NCBI RefSeq assembly: GCF_011762155.1
Contig: NZ_JAASQL010000001.1
Span: 1,116,001 to 1,180,000 of the forward strand
DNA from: Wenyingzhuangia heitensis
GTDB lineage: Bacteria; Bacteroidota; Bacteroidia; Flavobacteriales; Flavobacteriaceae
DNA: 64,000 nt
Reading direction: 5' to 3'
This document shows positions 62,054 to 64,000 of the stretch, one piece after another (positions within the stretch are counted from its first letter, which is position 1; each line of letters begins with the position of its first letter). The position numbers were made by a program, and so were the translations under genes. A model generated the notes under the pieces. The model ran no database searches. It saw only the letters and a list, made by a program, of their open reading frames with translations, and was not told the origin of the DNA.

Positions 62054-64000
62054 TTAAAACAGCTGTTGTTTTAAGAATTTTATGATAGGTTGTGCTTTTA
62101 GGGTAACTACAAAACGAACGTTGTTTATGTAGTTATCTTGTTGTGTAACAAAGCCTTCCTTGTTGTATATGGGTAAGTAAAATTCTAAAATATTTGGAAT
62201 AAAATTCAATCTAACTCCAGTTTCGTAATCAAAAAAAGCAGATGAATTTCGGTTTTTCAACAATGAAACATTGTTAAATACTTCTACCCATCTTATAATT
62301 CCGACACTTGTGTTAATACTTGTTAACCATTGGTTTGCAAATCCTGGGTTGTTTTGAGAGACAAATCCTCCTTGAGATTTAAAATACTGCTGACTTAAAA
62401 TTCCGCTAGTTTCAGAACGTCCTAAATAGGGAAGTTCAAACAAATAATCGTTTGCTGTGTGTTGATTTATGCTAAAATAATCGCTAGAGGTATTGTTGGT
62501 GATAAATGCACCTCCGTAAAATCTAAATTCTATAGGTCTTTTTTGATTGGTTAAGTGTCTGTATCTAAAATCTACATTTAATTTAGAAAATTTGGTAGCA
62601 ATCTCAGTATTTACGTTTAATTGATAATTGTGAATTAGCTTATTCATTTTAAATAAATAATCTAATTTGAATAAATGATAATCATCTTCGTCTGTTTTTT
62701 GAGTTCCTGCTGCTACTTCTTTGTCAATAACTAAAAAACGAGCGGTTATTTTATTGGTTCCTAACGCTCTAAAATCTTTTTGTTTAAAGCTAATTGAAAA
62801 ATAAGGAGCTACGGTATTGTAATTCAATTCAGGAGCGTAATGATAGTTGCTTCCTGTAACTCCAAAATTGGTTTGATAGATAATTGTGTTTTCTGGAAAT
62901 ACAGAATAATCAACATTAAAACCACCTGTTAAACTATTACTAGCTGTACTGTAGGTCGGTTTTAATGCATATTCTAAATTTTGATGTAAAAAGGCTTTGT
63001 TCTGTACACTTACTCCTAAAATAAAACCATCGTAATAATTATAATCGCCTTCAGGCTTTAAAAAAACTTGATTTTTTCTGGGGTTATTTAAATCTTTAAG
63101 TAAGCTAATTTGTATAGGTCGTTCAAATAATTTAGGTTTTTTATTGTCCCAGTTGTTACGGTAATTTATTTCTGGATAAATGTTTTCGTAGTTTAAAACT
63201 ATTTTATCTAGACTGTCGTTTTTTATGTTAATTTTTTTGATGTCTTTAAAACCATCAACCCAAGTTTTACTTTTAATTGTTTTGCCTTTTAAACCATAAA
63301 CCAATACAGGGGTGGTAATACTTCTTTTGTTTTTAATGGTAATATCTACGCTGTCTTTTTTAAAATTAGTATCTATAATTTTATGGTCAATTTTCTTTTT
63401 GGTGTTGATCCATTCTTTTTGAAACCAACTAATATCTTTATCTGTATTGCTTTGTAAGGTTGCTAAAAAATCTTTAGAATGAATGCTTTTTCCTCTGTTG
63501 TTACTGATGAATGTATAGATACTATTATCTAATATTTCTTCTCCTATGTATTCTTTTAAGTATAAAAAACCAATTCCAGATTTGTAAGGAGAAACTACTT
63601 TTTTATTGTAGTTAGAGAGCTTGTTGTAGGGAGTGTCTAAATCTTGATCTAAATTTTCTCTGGCAGTAATTTGATTGACCATGTTAAATTTATTATTAAA
63701 ACTCTGTTTGGCAATATTCATAGATTTAATTCCCCAAACGTTAGACAATCTTCCTAATAATTTGGCATTAGGATGGTATAAGTTCATGTATTTTGTAAAC
63801 AAGTAAATTTCTAAACCTTCGGCAAACCAATAATCTTCATTTTTATTTACGTTTACAATTTGCTCTACATATTGACTAACTAAAGCTTTAAAAAATTCAG
63901 CTTCCCATTTAAATTCACTTTTAAAAGGGTGCAGCTGACGAGGTAAATATTTAAGTTCATATATAGGATTTTGATTGTAAATCTTTTGATCAACTATAAT
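62054..64000 (-). CDS. M1-like gluzincin metallopeptidase with C-terminal barrel-like region (partial, 5' end outside)
   Basis: The frame is open to the window edge; a TTG at 63802 is not a real start, since the preceding codons read through YWFAEGLEIYLFTKYM, which is the second zinc-ligand (Glu) segment of M1/gluzincin peptidases (compare WxxEGLATY). The HEXXH must lie upstream, outside the window. After the peptidase helical part (VISYYNKGIGFLYLKEYIG-like, LATLQSNTDKDISWFQKEWINT) comes a beta-rich C-terminus with YWIN-type strands (FRLAFLQK, RYRHLTNQKRPIEFRFYGGAFI, GLLNFIPNILEFYLP) resembling an outer-membrane or large beta-sandwich domain. Secretion cannot be judged. It is upstream of the E1 gene on the same strand. 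Confidence 0.78.
   Translation of the reverse strand: MIVDQKIYNQNPIYELKYLPRQLHPFKSEFKWEAEFFKALVSQYVEQIVNVNKNEDYWFAEGLEIYLFTKYMNLYHPNAKLLGRLSNVWGIKSMNIAKQSFNNKFNMVNQITARENLDQDLDTPYNKLSNYNKKVVSPYKSGIGFLYLKEYIGEEILDNSIYTFISNNRGKSIHSKDFLATLQSNTDKDISWFQKEWINTKKKIDHKIIDTNFKKDSVDITIKNKRSITTPVLVYGLKGKTIKSKTWVDGFKDIKKINIKNDSLDKIVLNYENIYPEINYRNNWDNKKPKLFERPIQISLLKDLNNPRKNQVFLKPEGDYNYYDGFILGVSVQNKAFLHQNLEYALKPTYSTASNSLTGGFNVDYSVFPENTIIYQTNFGVTGSNYHYAPELNYNTVAPYFSISFKQKDFRALGTNKITARFLVIDKEVAAGTQKTDEDDYHLFKLDYLFKMNKLIHNYQLNVNTEIATKFSKLNVDFRYRHLTNQKRPIEFRFYGGAFITNNTSSDYFSINQHTANDYLFELPYLGRSETSGILSQQYFKSQGGFVSQNNPGFANQWLTSINTSVGIIRWVEVFNNVSLLKNRNSSAFFDYETGVRLNFIPNILEFYLPIYNKEGFVTQQDNYINNVRFVVTLKAQPIIKFLKQQLF

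Noticed and set aside
63802-63802. TTG as the start of the M1-like peptidase
   Set aside because: The frame is open to the window edge and the codons before the TTG encode the conserved EGLEIY zinc-ligand segment, so the gene is truncated by the window.

Overview
The window looks like a chromosomal segment of a low-GC member of the Bacteroidota, most likely a marine Flavobacteriaceae. The evidence is AT-rich coding sequence, promoters of the TTG-N19/20-TAnnTTTG type, no Shine-Dalgarno preference, SusC/SusD outer-membrane genes, a hybrid two-component regulator, many lineage-typical families (DUF5683, DUF2851, DUF1599, DUF6122, BT_3928, WbqC) and a single-chain branched-chain type E1 dehydrogenase. 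I cannot assign a genus. No phage, insertion sequence, CRISPR array or rRNA was seen; most of the window is core genome with one accessory-looking block.

Layout. 1-5.7 kb: 3' end of recJ, a very large lipoprotein combining a metallophosphatase, a possible kinase-like middle region and an outer-membrane barrel, and an HD-phosphohydrolase fused to a Pycsar-type membrane effector domain. 5.7-13.3 kb, minus strand: a GAF protein, der, two tandem Crp/Fnr regulators and proB-proA. 13.4-16.1 kb: a secreted DUF1800-DUF1501 pair.

16.3-31.2 kb: two identical initiator tRNA genes in direct orientation bracket a block containing a susC-susD-lipoprotein glycan-uptake cluster, its probable hybrid two-component sensor/regulator, an anaerobic ribonucleotide reductase fused to its activase through an A13 tract, and an Rrf2 regulator with three cysteines. 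31.3-39.8 kb, mostly minus strand: an outer-membrane barrel protein, a BT_3928/DoxX-like protein, a DUF1599 protein, folP (plus strand), an HPP membrane protein, and an rnz / STAS-like / pyrB / pyrR run.

40-48.4 kb, plus strand: TPR protein, two tandem DUF368 (PopT-type undecaprenyl-phosphate carrier) genes and aroE, then a small secreted protein, an LpoB-like lipoprotein, a COG3014 lipoprotein and a DUF349 protein. 48.4-55.1 kb, minus strand: a third Crp/Fnr gene and a tightly packed operon parA-parB-DUF5683-DUF5683-dapB-lepB-wbqC-DUF6122. 55.2-64 kb: nitroreductase-pepD, a DUF2851 protein, a membrane metallophosphoesterase, the E1 alpha-beta fusion, and the 3' part of an M1-like metallopeptidase running off the window.

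The most interesting items are the NrdG-NrdD fusion at a 13-A homopolymer, where loss of one A would restore two genes with an ATGA overlap; the HD-PycTM fusion without an adjacent cyclase; the possible kinase-type motifs inside the phosphatase-barrel lipoprotein; the tRNA-bracketed block; and several tandem paralogue pairs (DUF368, DUF5683, Crp/Fnr). All functional statements are from reading motifs; no database search was run.
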